DNA from: Thermostichus sp047462415
GTDB taxonomy: Bacteria > Cyanobacteriota > Cyanobacteriia > Thermostichales > Thermostichaceae
NCBI RefSeq assembly: GCF_047462415.1
Contig: NZ_JANSJE010000005.1
Coordinates: 73,867 to 137,866 of the forward strand
DNA length: 64,000 nucleotides
Direction of reading: 5' to 3'
Numbering within the stretch: the first letter of the stretch is position 1; the number at the start of each line of letters is the position of its first letter. Shown in pieces: positions 8,961-17,372 of this stretch. Below the pieces are notes generated by a model, which ran no database searches, was not told the origin of the DNA, and saw only the letters and a list, made by a program, of their open reading frames with translations. The position numbers and the translations under genes are program-made.

Positions 8961-9142
8961 TCCTGCGGGCCAAAGGTCTGCTCGAACTCTTGCAGCAGCT
9001 CGTCGATCTCCTCGAGGGCCTGGTTGACATCGATGCGCAAGCTGCCCAGGTCTGGCTTTTCCAAAAGCTTGACCAAAGCTGGCCGGCGCTCGCGAATGCG
9101 CTTGATGCGCTCTTTTAAGGCGGCAATTTCGGCTGCGTCCAT
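8957..9142 (-). CDS. Small coiled-coil protein, 61 residues
   Basis: A short, highly charged protein (MDAAEIAALKERIKRIRERR, later LEEIDELLQEFEQTFG) predicted to be almost entirely helical, with heptad-like Leu/Ile spacing. I do not recognise the family. It is squeezed between two well-supported genes. Its stop overlaps the peroxiredoxin stop, and its ATG (9142-9140) overlaps the ATG of the divergent phosphodiesterase gene (9141-9143) inside one CCATGG. Amino-acid composition and the absence of a better frame make it plausible, but it could be a shadow of regulatory sequence. Confidence 0.5.
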   Translation of the reverse strand: MDAAEIAALKERIKRIRERRPALVKLLEKPDLGSLRIDVNQALEEIDELLQEFEQTFGPQD

Positions 9143-9902
9143 GGCTACAGAGATTGTTTCAACTCCTCCAGCCTATCGCTTTCCCACCCGGATCGTCGCT
9201 CACCGCGGGGATCACAGCCACGTTGAGGAAAATACCCTGGCCGCTTTTACGGCGGCCATCGAAGGCGGGGCCGACGGGATCGAGCTGGATGTGCGCCGCA
9301 GCGGCGACGGGATCCCGCTGGTTTTTCACGATGCCGAGCTGGAGGGCCAGCCGTTGGCGGCGCTCACGTGGGCTGAGATCCGCGCCCGCAAGCCCTCGAT
9401 TCCCAGCTTGGAAGAAGCGCTGCTCCACGTCAGGGGCAGGATTGCCCTCGATATCGAGCTGAAAGAGGCGGGCTATGAAGAACAGATCCTCGCCCTTATC
9501 GGCAAGCTCTTGACCCCTGCAGAGTGTGTGATCACTTCCTTTTTGCCCCAGGTGGTGCAACGGGTGAGAACTCTTCTGGGACGCCCGCACCTTGAAGGGG
9601 CCGCCCCCCAGGTTGGCCTGTTGGTGGAAGCGCCGCCGAGGGAAGAGCAGGGATCCCTGTTGGCCTATTGCCGCGAGCTGGGGGCCGACTTTCTCGCTCC
9701 CCACTACGCTTGGCTGGACTTGCCGTTTTTGGCAGCGGCAGCCCGGGCCGGGATCCCGCTCTACGTCTGGACGGTGAACGATCCGGAGATCATGGCCTTC
9801 TGTTTGCGCCCGCCTGGGGAGGATCCCGTGGTTCAGGGGCTAATCACCGACCGCCCTCAGTTGGCGCTACAAATTCGCGCCCGGCTCTGGGCCGCCTCCT
9901 GA
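9141..9902 (+). CDS. Glycerophosphodiester phosphodiesterase family protein
   Basis: A 253-residue protein of the GDPD fold. Conserved catalytic and metal residues are in order: AHRGDHSHVEENTLAAF (His-Arg-Gly and the Glu-Asn-Thr), GADGIELDVRRS (Glu and Asp ligands), LVFHDAELE (second catalytic His), ALDIELKE, and late LYVWTVNDPE. It hydrolyses glycerophosphodiesters to glycerol 3-phosphate and an alcohol in phospholipid turnover. There is no signal peptide, so it should be cytoplasmic. The reading frame stays open upstream to 9024, but homology to the family begins only after the ATG at 9141, which overlaps the start codon of the small minus-strand gene. Confidence 0.88.
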   Translation: MATEIVSTPPAYRFPTRIVAHRGDHSHVEENTLAAFTAAIEGGADGIELDVRRSGDGIPLVFHDAELEGQPLAALTWAEIRARKPSIPSLEEALLHVRGRIALDIELKEAGYEEQILALIGKLLTPAECVITSFLPQVVQRVRTLLGRPHLEGAAPQVGLLVEAPPREEQGSLLAYCRELGADFLAPHYAWLDLPFLAAAARAGIPLYVWTVNDPEIMAFCLRPPGEDPVVQGLITDRPQLALQIRARLWAAS

Positions 9903-9914
9903 GGATCCCCTGCC

Positions 9915-10646
9915 CTAGACCATGGGCACAAATTGCACCGGGAAAGCGCCCTTTTGCACCACCCCTTCTGGGGTTTTGTGGAGGATCAGCAAGGATTGGG
10001 ATCCCTGGCTTTCGCCCACCGGCACTACCAACCGGCCCCCCACCGCCAGTTGATCCAGGAGCAGCATCGGCAGGGTTGGGGGGGCTGCCGTGACCACGAT
10101 GGCGTCGTAGGGAGCGTGTTCCGGCCAACCTTGATAGCCATCTCCCTGGCGCACCTCCACGTTGCGGTAGCCCAAGGCAGCAAGGGTTTGCTGGGCACGG
10201 GCGGCCAAGGGAGACAAACGCTCCAGACTATATACCTGTCGGGCCAGCTCGGCCAAAATAGCCGCCTGGTAGCCGGATCCGGTGCCGATCTCCAGCACCA
10301 CCGACTCAGGGGTGAGGCGGGCCGCCTCGGTCATAAAGGCAACGATGTAAGGCTGAGAGATCGTCTGGCCGTAGCCAATGGGCAGCGGGCAATCCCTGTA
10401 GGCGCGATCCTGCAGCTCCGGAGGAACGAAAAGATGGCGCGGCACCTTGCGCATTGCTTCCAGCACCCGCGGATCGCGGATCCCCCGCTGCAAGATTTGC
10501 TCCCTCACCATCCGTTCCCGTTGGGCAGCAAAAGGACAAGCCTGCCTCTCCCCACCGCCAGCAGCAGGCTCAGGAGCCCCCAACTCGGCAGCCCGGATCC
10601 CTGGGTCGGCAGTCCTCCTAAAAAAAGATGAGAACAGTCTGACCAT
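9915..10646 (-). CDS. pcm: Protein-L-isoaspartate O-methyltransferase
   Basis: Repairs age-damaged proteins by methylating L-isoaspartyl residues with S-adenosylmethionine. The signature runs from MVREQILQRGIRDPRVLEAM through GYGQTISQPYIVAFM to the SAM-binding VLEIGTGSGYQAAILAEL, and late AIVVTAAPPTLP. I choose ATG 10646 (243 residues) because a GGGAGGG lies about 10 nt upstream. A longer open frame to 10784 adds unconserved residues. A Ser/Phe/Arg- and Ala-rich N-terminal extension of about 45 residues precedes the conserved domain. It is convergent with the phosphodiesterase gene, 12 bp away, and it lies upstream of the CRISPR leader on the opposite strand. Confidence 0.92.
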   Translation of the reverse strand: MVRLFSSFFRRTADPGIRAAELGAPEPAAGGGERQACPFAAQRERMVREQILQRGIRDPRVLEAMRKVPRHLFVPPELQDRAYRDCPLPIGYGQTISQPYIVAFMTEAARLTPESVVLEIGTGSGYQAAILAELARQVYSLERLSPLAARAQQTLAALGYRNVEVRQGDGYQGWPEHAPYDAIVVTAAPPTLPMLLLDQLAVGGRLVVPVGESQGSQSLLILHKTPEGVVQKGAFPVQFVPMV

Positions 10647-11119
10647 TGGCCTACACCCTCCCAAGATGATGGGCCGCGGGGATTTTGCTCGAATGCTGCG
10701 CCGCAATTGCACAAGATCGCGGATCCCTGAAGGCTTCCACCTCGATCCTGGCCCACTTTCCCAAGGACTTCCAGCTTTCATCAAGAGATTGTTGCCAAGC
10801 CTGCTGCCGCAAAGTCTCTCGACAACCCGGAAAGCTGAACCCCTAAGGGTTGGGGAGGGCCAAAATTGTAAAGTTTTGTGCGCGATCCGTCGGGACGAGC
10901 GATTGCTGGCCTTTCTTTGCCCGCTCTAGTCTTTAAGAGAAAACCAGAAGCTCTTGCCGGAATTGACACAAAAATGCGGCACAATACTCTTAAAACAGCA
11001 AATTTCCCGACTTGCGCTCATCCGCCAGAACAATGTTAATATCTGTGTCGGGAAGTCTCCGTACTCCCTCGCGAACGCACCTTGAAAACCTTATGGATTC
11101 AAGCTTTTCCGGGGGTAGG
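10647..11119. other. CRISPR leader region and pcm upstream region
   Basis: No gene is supported here. The right half (about 10930-11119) is AT-richer than the surroundings and directly precedes the first intact repeat, as a CRISPR leader would. It holds a promoter-like pair and a CCCGAC...GTCGGG inverted repeat (about 11008-11056). The opposite end of the array carries the degenerate terminal repeat, which supports placing the leader here. Confidence 0.6.
10963..10990 (+). promoter_or_regulatory. Putative CRISPR leader promoter
   Basis: A perfect -35 hexamer TTGACA (10963-10968) is followed after 16 nt by TACTCT (10985-10990), a fair -10 match. Transcription would start near 10997 and enter the array about 120 nt later, in the strand sense that gives crRNAs with the repeat end GACGGAAAC as 5' tag. 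This is inferred from sequence only. Confidence 0.5.
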
Positions 11120-14100
11120 GTTGATCCCTACCTTTTCCCCGCAAGGGGACGGAAACGCAACACCGCTCCCCTGAACAACAATTTCCCCTTGGCGTTGATC
11201 CCTACCTTTTCCCCGCAAGGGGACGGAAACACCGAAGGTGGCGAGTACGACCCGAAGCCGCCGGGTTGATCCCTACCTTTTCCCCGCAAGGGGACGGAAA
11301 CGATGCCCCAACGTAACTTCCTCGTCCCGCTCCGGCGTTGATCCCTACCTTTTCCCCGCAAGGGGACGGAAACTGTGCGCTCGATGGTGTCATATCCCAC
11401 CGCTACGCAGTTGATCCCTACCTTTTCCCCGCAAGGGGACGGAAACACAGACTTTTCCCGGACGGTGACGTCCAGGCCTACTGGTTGATCCCTACCTTTT
11501 CCCCGCAAGGGGACGGAAACGGCAAGGACTAGGTTCGTCTCTAAAACTTCCCCTTCCTCGTGTTGATCCCTACCTTTTCCCCGCAAGGGGACGGAAACGC
11601 TCGGCGCTCAGGAGCTCGCACAAGCAGTCCACGAAGTGTTGATCCCTACCTTTTCCCCGCAAGGGGACGGAAACAGGATGAAGAGATCTTCACCCTCGCG
11701 AACCGTAACGTCTCGTTGATCCCTACCTTTTCCCCGCAAGGGGACGGAAACGGCAAACCAAATCCTCTGAAACTAAAAAGACAGGTTGATCCCTACCTTT
11801 TCCCCGCAAGGGGACGGAAACTGCATGCCGCCGCGACACGGCAAGACCCAGCTGGTGTCGCGGGTTGATCCCTACCTTTTCCCCGCAAGGGGACGGAAAC
11901 AGTAGATACCGAAAGCATCAATACCGCCAGCGGGCCCGTGTTGATCCCTACCTTTTCCCCGCAAGGGGACGGAAACTTCCTGGGTTTTCGGTACCCAGTC
12001 CTCACGCGCAGTTGATCCCTACCTTTTCCCCGCAAGGGGACGGAAACCCGCCCACACACCGTCACCACACGCCCCTGACCGGCCACCGTTGATCCCTACC
12101 TTTTCCCCGCAAGGGGACGGAAACTCGAAGGAGCTGGGTATTTCCAGCTCCAGCAAGACGCACCAAGTTGATCCCTACCTTTTCCCCGCAAGGGGACGGA
12201 AACGACGTCGCCCAACCGGAGCTCTACGGCCCGGCCAAGGTTGATCCCTACCTTTTCCCCGCAAGGGGACGGAAACACTAGCGGCTCCTTAATTATCTTC
12301 ATATGCGCTTCCTTCAGCTGTTGATCCCTACCTTTTCCCCGCAAGGGGACGGAAACGTTTTGGGGGAGTCGTCGTCGCCAAGATACGTGTAGTGTTGATC
12401 CCTACCTTTTCCCCGCAAGGGGACGGAAACATCAGCCGGCGGCCTTCGTAGAGAAGGTCCGCCAGCTGGAGCGTTGATCCCTACCTTTTCCCCGCAAGGG
12501 GACGGAAACAACCCCACCAGCGCCTTCTCGTAGCCGGGCTTCTGGGGTTGATCCCTACCTTTTCCCCGCAAGGGGACGGAAACGTGTGTAGGGGGGGCTT
12601 GGTGCTACGGCGGTGGGACATTCCGTTGATCCCTACCTTTTCCCCGCAAGGGGACGGAAACCCCCGGACGACTGTGATACGGCCAGGGGCTTCAGACGTT
12701 GATCCCTACCTTTTCCCCGCAAGGGGACGGAAACTCCCACACCGCCTCTTGGAGTCGGGCTTGATACAAGTCCGACGTTGATCCCTACCTTTTCCCCGCA
12801 AGGGGACGGAAACGTCTGTGTAGATACTGAGCATCTTCTTGTTCTGGCTTTGTTGATCCCTACCTTTTCCCCGCAAGGGGACGGAAACCCAAAAGGCTGC
12901 GTCCGCCCGACTTCCAGAGCCGGGCGGGGGTTGATCCCTACCTTTTCCCCGCAAGGGGACGGAAACGGTGGAAGCGAAGCGTGGGGGGTGGATACGCTCC
13001 TGGCGGTTGATCCCTACCTTTTCCCCGCAAGGGGACGGAAACGTGGCCACCGGAGCGAAGCCCTTGAGGTATTGTTTCCCCTGTTGATCCCTACCTTTTC
13101 CCCGCAAGGGGACGGAAACAAGGTACTTTGCCATGTTCTGTCTCCAAAAAACATTGTTGATCCCTACCTTTTCCCCGCAAGGGGACGGAAACGTAGCGTC
13201 GTCCAGGTAGTCCAGAATCTGCTCGTACATGGGGGAACCGTTGATCCCTACCTTTTCCCCGCAAGGGGACGGAAACCTAGAGCCAGATAGCTTCAACCAT
13301 TATTGTTGAAGCCACGGGGTTGATCCCTACCTTTTCCCCGCAAGGGGACGGAAACGATACGTCTATCTACCAAGCAAGCGGGCCTGGGGCGTTGATCCCT
13401 ACCTTTTCCCCGCAAGGGGACGGAAACGCGCGTTCGCCGAGGTGTTCGGCGAGGCGGTCGTAGACTGTTGATCCCTACCTTTTCCCCGCAAGGGGACGGA
13501 AACGCCAATATATATTCCGCAGGAATGCGCTCTCCCTCACTATGTTGATCCCTACCTTTTCCCCGCAAGGGGACGGAAACCTCGCCGACCTGGTCGGGGC
13601 AGTGGCGGCCCTGCTGGACGAGGGTTGATCCCTACCTTTTCCCCGCAAGGGGACGGAAACTCCATCCTAAGGATGTCGGCCAGTCTTGCTACCTCAATCT
13701 CGTTGATCCCTACCTTTTCCCCGCAAGGGGACGGAAACTTTGGATATCAAAATTGGGAATGCCCGCAAGCATTCCCAAGTTGATCCCTACCTTTTCCCCG
13801 CAAGGGGACGGAAACCTTTCTCGAAGGGCCCTAGCGGGTGTGCCGCCACCCGGTGTTGATCCCTACCTTTTCCCCGCAAGGGGACGGAAACCCTGGGTTC
13901 TGGTGGCGGATAGGGCAACTCCCGTCCATCGGGGTTGATCCCTACCTTTTCCCCGCAAGGGGACGGAAACGCCAGCGCTCGTCCCAACTTCCGCCGAACA
14001 CCCGCGGGGTTGATCCCTACCTTTTCCCCGCAAGGGGACGGAAACACAGCCGGACGATGACGACCCCGACCCCGACCCCGACGTTGATCCCTACCTTTTC

Positions 14101-14868
14101 CCCGCAAGGGGACGGAAACTCTCTACTTCTCCGGATGCCTTGCCGGCCAGCTTCACCGCGTTGATCCCTACCTTTTCCCCGCAAGGGGACGGAAACGACT
14201 GGCGGGGTCCAGACAGGTCGAGGCAGGAGAGTCGGGTTGATCCCTACCTTTTCCCCGCAAGGGGACGGAAACGGCGCGCAGGGCGACCATGGACCAGAGC
14301 GATTCTTCGTGTTGATCCCTACCTTTTCCCCGCAAGGGGACGGAAACGCAGGGCCCGCATGACGACCCTCTTGACGGCGGTACGGGTGGCGTGTTGATCC
14401 CTACCTTTTCCCCGCAAGGGGACGGAAACTCTTCTGGGTAGGGCCTTCAACCTCAAGCCCTTCGCGGTTGATCCCTACCTTTTCCCCGCAAGGGGACGGA
14501 AACAAAACTTCCGCCGAGGCCTCGTCCAAGGCCTCGAAGTTGATCCCTACCTTTTCCCCGCAAGGGGACGGAAACCCCACCCCGCGTACGCCCATGTCCG
14601 GATAATCATCCGTTGATCCCTACCTTTTCCCCGCAAGGGGACGGAAACGTTGTTTGGCACCAGGAAGAGGCGGTTGGTGCCGCGTTGATCCCTACCTTTT
14701 CCCCGCAAGGGGACGGAAACCCCACCATCCCCACCTCGGACAGGTCAATCTCGGCCGTTGATCCCTACCTTTTCCCCGCAAGGGGACGGAAACTCCTCGA
14801 ACAGCTCGTCCAGATCCGCGGGCGTCAGTGGGTTGATCCCTACCTTTTCCCCGCAAGGGGACGGAGTT
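11120..14868 (+). CRISPR. CRISPR array, 50 repeats, 49 spacers
   Basis: I counted 50 copies of a 37-bp repeat that begins GTTGATCCCTACC, has the centre TTTTCCCCGCAAGGGGA and ends CGGAAAC. Copies 1-49 read as identical. Copy 50 (14832-14868) loses its AAAC end. Spacers range from 33 to 47 bp (for example spacer 9 is 33, spacer 43 is 45, spacer 28 is 47). The repeat contains a 5-bp stem closed by a GCAA tetraloop. The GAAAC 3' end and loose spacer length resemble cyanobacterial type III or I-D arrays. That is inference, since no cas gene lies in the window: the left neighbour is pcm and the right neighbour is aas. The leader is on the left. Open frames across the array that encode LIPTFSPQGDGN or VDPYLFPARGRK are repeat artefacts, not genes. 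No spacer contains the GGGATCC motif common in the chromosome. Confidence 0.98.
14832..14868 (+). repeat. Degenerate terminal CRISPR repeat
   Basis: The last repeat matches the others up to GGGGACGG and then reads AGTTG in place of AAAC. Terminal repeat decay is typical of the leader-distal, oldest end, so this fixes the array's polarity as left (leader) to right. Confidence 0.9.
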
Positions 14869-14960
14869 GGACTTGGTGACAGATTAAGAACTGTCCTGGG
14901 GGTGTCTGGGGAAAAAGCCCAAGTTCACTAGACTGTAAATGTGATTTAGGGTACAGATTT

Positions 14961-16841
14961 ATGACGACTGTCTCCGCTGCTGCTACCCCCGCTAGCACGA
15001 CGCTGCTCAACATCTGGCAAGTGTTGGCCGAAAAGTTTGCCGATCACACTGCCCTCAGGGATCCCCATGCCCAGCCAGTCTTTGAGATTTCTTATGGCCA
15101 GCTCTTTCGCCGCATTCAGACCTTGGCTGCCGGTTTGCAAGCTTTGGGCATTCGCCCCGGGGATCGGGTGGCCATTTTTGCCGATAATTCCCCCCGCTGG
15201 CTGATGGCGGATCTGGCCACGCTGTTTACGGGAGCGGTCAATGTGCCCCGCAGCGCCGTGGCGGATCCGGCTGAGCTGGGCTACATTTTGCGCCACTCCG
15301 GCAGCACGGCTTTGATTGCCCAGGATGTGAAGACCCTGAGGCGGGTGCAGCCGGTTGTGCAGGAGCTGGGCCTGGAGCGGCTGCTGCTGCTTTCCGATGA
15401 AGAAGAGGCAGGAGTATTGAACTTTTCTCAGTGGCTGCAGAAAGGGCGGGAAGGCCGCTACGAGCCGCCGCGGCTGGAGCGATCCCAGTTGGCCACCATC
15501 ATCTACACCTCTGGCACCTCTGGTCGCCCCAAGGGGGTGATGCTCAGCCACGGCAACCTGATGCACCAGGTGGAGAACTTGAGTGTGGTTGTACAGCCCC
15601 GGCCAGGGGATAAGGTGCTGACCATTCTGCCCACTTGGCATTCTTATGAGCGGGCCTGCGAGTATTTTCTCCTCAGCCAGGCCTGTACGCTGGTCTATAC
15701 CAACCCTCGCTTTATCAAGCAGGATTTGCAACAGGAGCAGCCCCACTATCTGGTGGCAGTGCCCCGCATCTGGGAGACGGTTTACGAAGGGATCCAGAGA
15801 CAATTAAAGGAAAAAAGCCCCCTCATGCAGCGGCTGATCCGCACCTTGATGGCGGCCAGCGAAGGCTACGTGCTCGCCGGGCGGATAGCCGGCAACCGGT
15901 CGATTTTGCACTACGGCGTCAGCCCTTGGGTGCGAGTGGGGGCCCGCCTGCAACAGGGGCTACTCTGGCCTGTGCACCGCCTGGCCGATGCGCTCATCTA
16001 CCGCAAGGTGCGGCAGGCTTTAGGCCCCAATTTTCAACAGGCCATCAGCGGCGGCGGATCCCTGCCCGCCTATCTGGATCTGTTTTACGAGGTGGTGGGC
16101 ATTTCCATCCTCAACGGCTACGGCCTCACGGAAACCTCGCCGGTGCTGTGCGCGCGCCGTCCTGACAACAATGTGCGCGGCACGGCTGGCCCCCCCTTGC
16201 CAGGCACGGAGTTTCGCATTGTGGATCCGGAAACCCGGCAGCCGCTGCCCCCCCGTGCGAAGGGGCTGATCCTGGCGCGGGGGCCGCAGGTGATGATGGG
16301 TTACTACAACAATCCAGAGGCGACCGCCCAGGTGCTCAGCCCCGACGGCTGGTTTGAAACAGGGGATCTGGGCTGGCTCACCCCCGACGGGCAACTGGTG
16401 ATCACCGGCAGGGCCAAGGACGTGATCGTGCTGCTTAACGGAGAGAACGTCGAGCCCCAGCCGCTGGAAGATGCCTGCCTGCAATCCCCTTACATCAGCC
16501 AAATGGTAATTGTCGGCCAGGACCAAAAGAAACTGGCCGCCCTCATCTACCCCAACCTGGACGCCCTCAAGGCTTGGGCCGCCGGGCAAGGGATCCCGGC
16601 TGCTGAGGCCGAGCTGCTGGCCCACCCGCAGGTGCGCGCGTTGATCTTGCGGGAGGTGCAAACCCGCATCCAGGAACGTCCCGGCTACCGGCCCCACGAG
16701 CAAATTGCCGACTTCCGCTTTTTGCCAGAGCCCCTGAGCGTGGAAAATGGCCTCCTGACCCAGACGCTGAAGATCAAGCGCAACCCGGTAGCCGAGCGCT
16801 ATGCCCACCTCATCCAGGAGATGTATCCGACAGGGAGCTAA
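14961..16841 (+). CDS. aas: Long-chain acyl-ACP/acyl-CoA synthetase (AMP-forming)
   Basis: A 626-residue member of the ANL adenylating superfamily. The P-loop-like motif is IIYTSGTSGRPKGVMLSH, the A5 motif is LNGYGLTETSP, and the hinge/A8 region is WFETGDLGWLTPDGQLVITGRAKDVIVLLNGENVEP. The insertion with KEKSPLMQRLIRTLM is typical of cyanobacterial and plant long-chain enzymes. In cyanobacteria this enzyme (Aas) activates free fatty acids to acyl-ACP for recycling of membrane lipids. It uses ATP with release of AMP and pyrophosphate. The ATG at 14961 comes 92 bp after the CRISPR array. It overlaps the convergent small exported-protein gene by 4 nt at the stop codons. Function is confident. 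ACP versus CoA as acceptor is inferred from the lineage. Confidence 0.88.
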   Translation: MTTVSAAATPASTTLLNIWQVLAEKFADHTALRDPHAQPVFEISYGQLFRRIQTLAAGLQALGIRPGDRVAIFADNSPRWLMADLATLFTGAVNVPRSAVADPAELGYILRHSGSTALIAQDVKTLRRVQPVVQELGLERLLLLSDEEEAGVLNFSQWLQKGREGRYEPPRLERSQLATIIYTSGTSGRPKGVMLSHGNLMHQVENLSVVVQPRPGDKVLTILPTWHSYERACEYFLLSQACTLVYTNPRFIKQDLQQEQPHYLVAVPRIWETVYEGIQRQLKEKSPLMQRLIRTLMAASEGYVLAGRIAGNRSILHYGVSPWVRVGARLQQGLLWPVHRLADALIYRKVRQALGPNFQQAISGGGSLPAYLDLFYEVVGISILNGYGLTETSPVLCARRPDNNVRGTAGPPLPGTEFRIVDPETRQPLPPRAKGLILARGPQVMMGYYNNPEATAQVLSPDGWFETGDLGWLTPDGQLVITGRAKDVIVLLNGENVEPQPLEDACLQSPYISQMVIVGQDQKKLAALIYPNLDALKAWAAGQGIPAAEAELLAHPQVRALILREVQTRIQERPGYRPHEQIADFRFLPEPLSVENGLLTQTLKIKRNPVAERYAHLIQEMYPTGS

Positions 16842-17158
16842 GTTTGGGATCCCCGTTGTTGCTCCAGGTAGCGCCGGAAGCTCTCCGGGGGAATGGCCCC
16901 CCGGTAAGCCCCACAGTAGTAGAGGGTGAGCACCGCCTTGTAGGCCCAATCGGTCGGCACCACGTCTGGGAAGGGGCTGGGCAGGGTGTCTGCTTGGTTG
17001 GCGGCGCAGGCCTGCAAGATCTGCTCCGTGGTGAGCTGTTCGGCCAGATCGGGGGGCAGCTCCCGCAGGTTGGGCTGGGCCAAAGCCGCTCCAGATAGGC
17101 TCAAACTGGAGAGAGCTGCGCCCACAAGAGCTTGGGTGAGGAGGTCTTGCACTTGCAT
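16838..17158 (-). CDS. Small exported protein with partial SLH-like motif
   Basis: A 106-residue protein. Residues 1-27 look like a signal peptide ending in GAALAQP. The mature part has two cysteines (CAANQADT and YYCGAY) and the segment FPDVVPTDWAYKAVLTLYYC, which resembles the start of an S-layer homology motif (F-x-D-V-x-x-x-x-W-A-x-x-A-V). Only one such motif is present, whereas functional SLH modules usually have three. It is probably periplasmic or surface-exposed. The role is unknown. The stop overlaps the aas stop by 4 nt (convergent). Confidence 0.7.
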   Translation of the reverse strand: MQVQDLLTQALVGAALSSLSLSGAALAQPNLRELPPDLAEQLTTEQILQACAANQADTLPSPFPDVVPTDWAYKAVLTLYYCGAYRGAIPPESFRRYLEQQRGSQT

Positions 17159-17372
17159 TGGAAATGATCGACGAGGAGAAATCGGTCGGGTAAGTCCCTT
17201 CTCTAGGGTAGTACGGATGCAAAGAGCGTTTGGATCTGGATAGAAGTCTCAGCCGCTCTGTTCCCAGATTAAGATGCAAAAAAACCCGGAAGCAAAAGGA
17301 GACGGCGGGATCCCCGAACGGCCAATCCTCTCCTTGCGGGGTTGATGAAGTGTTGAGAACAGGTCGAGGCCA

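Noticed and set aside
11012..14879. Many open frames across the CRISPR array with repeated LIPTFSPQGDGN, VDPYLFPARGRK or SVPLRGKGRDQ
   Set aside because: They are translations of the 37-bp repeat, which has no stop in several frames. Spacer parts are unrelated to each other and no ribosome binding site repeats with them.
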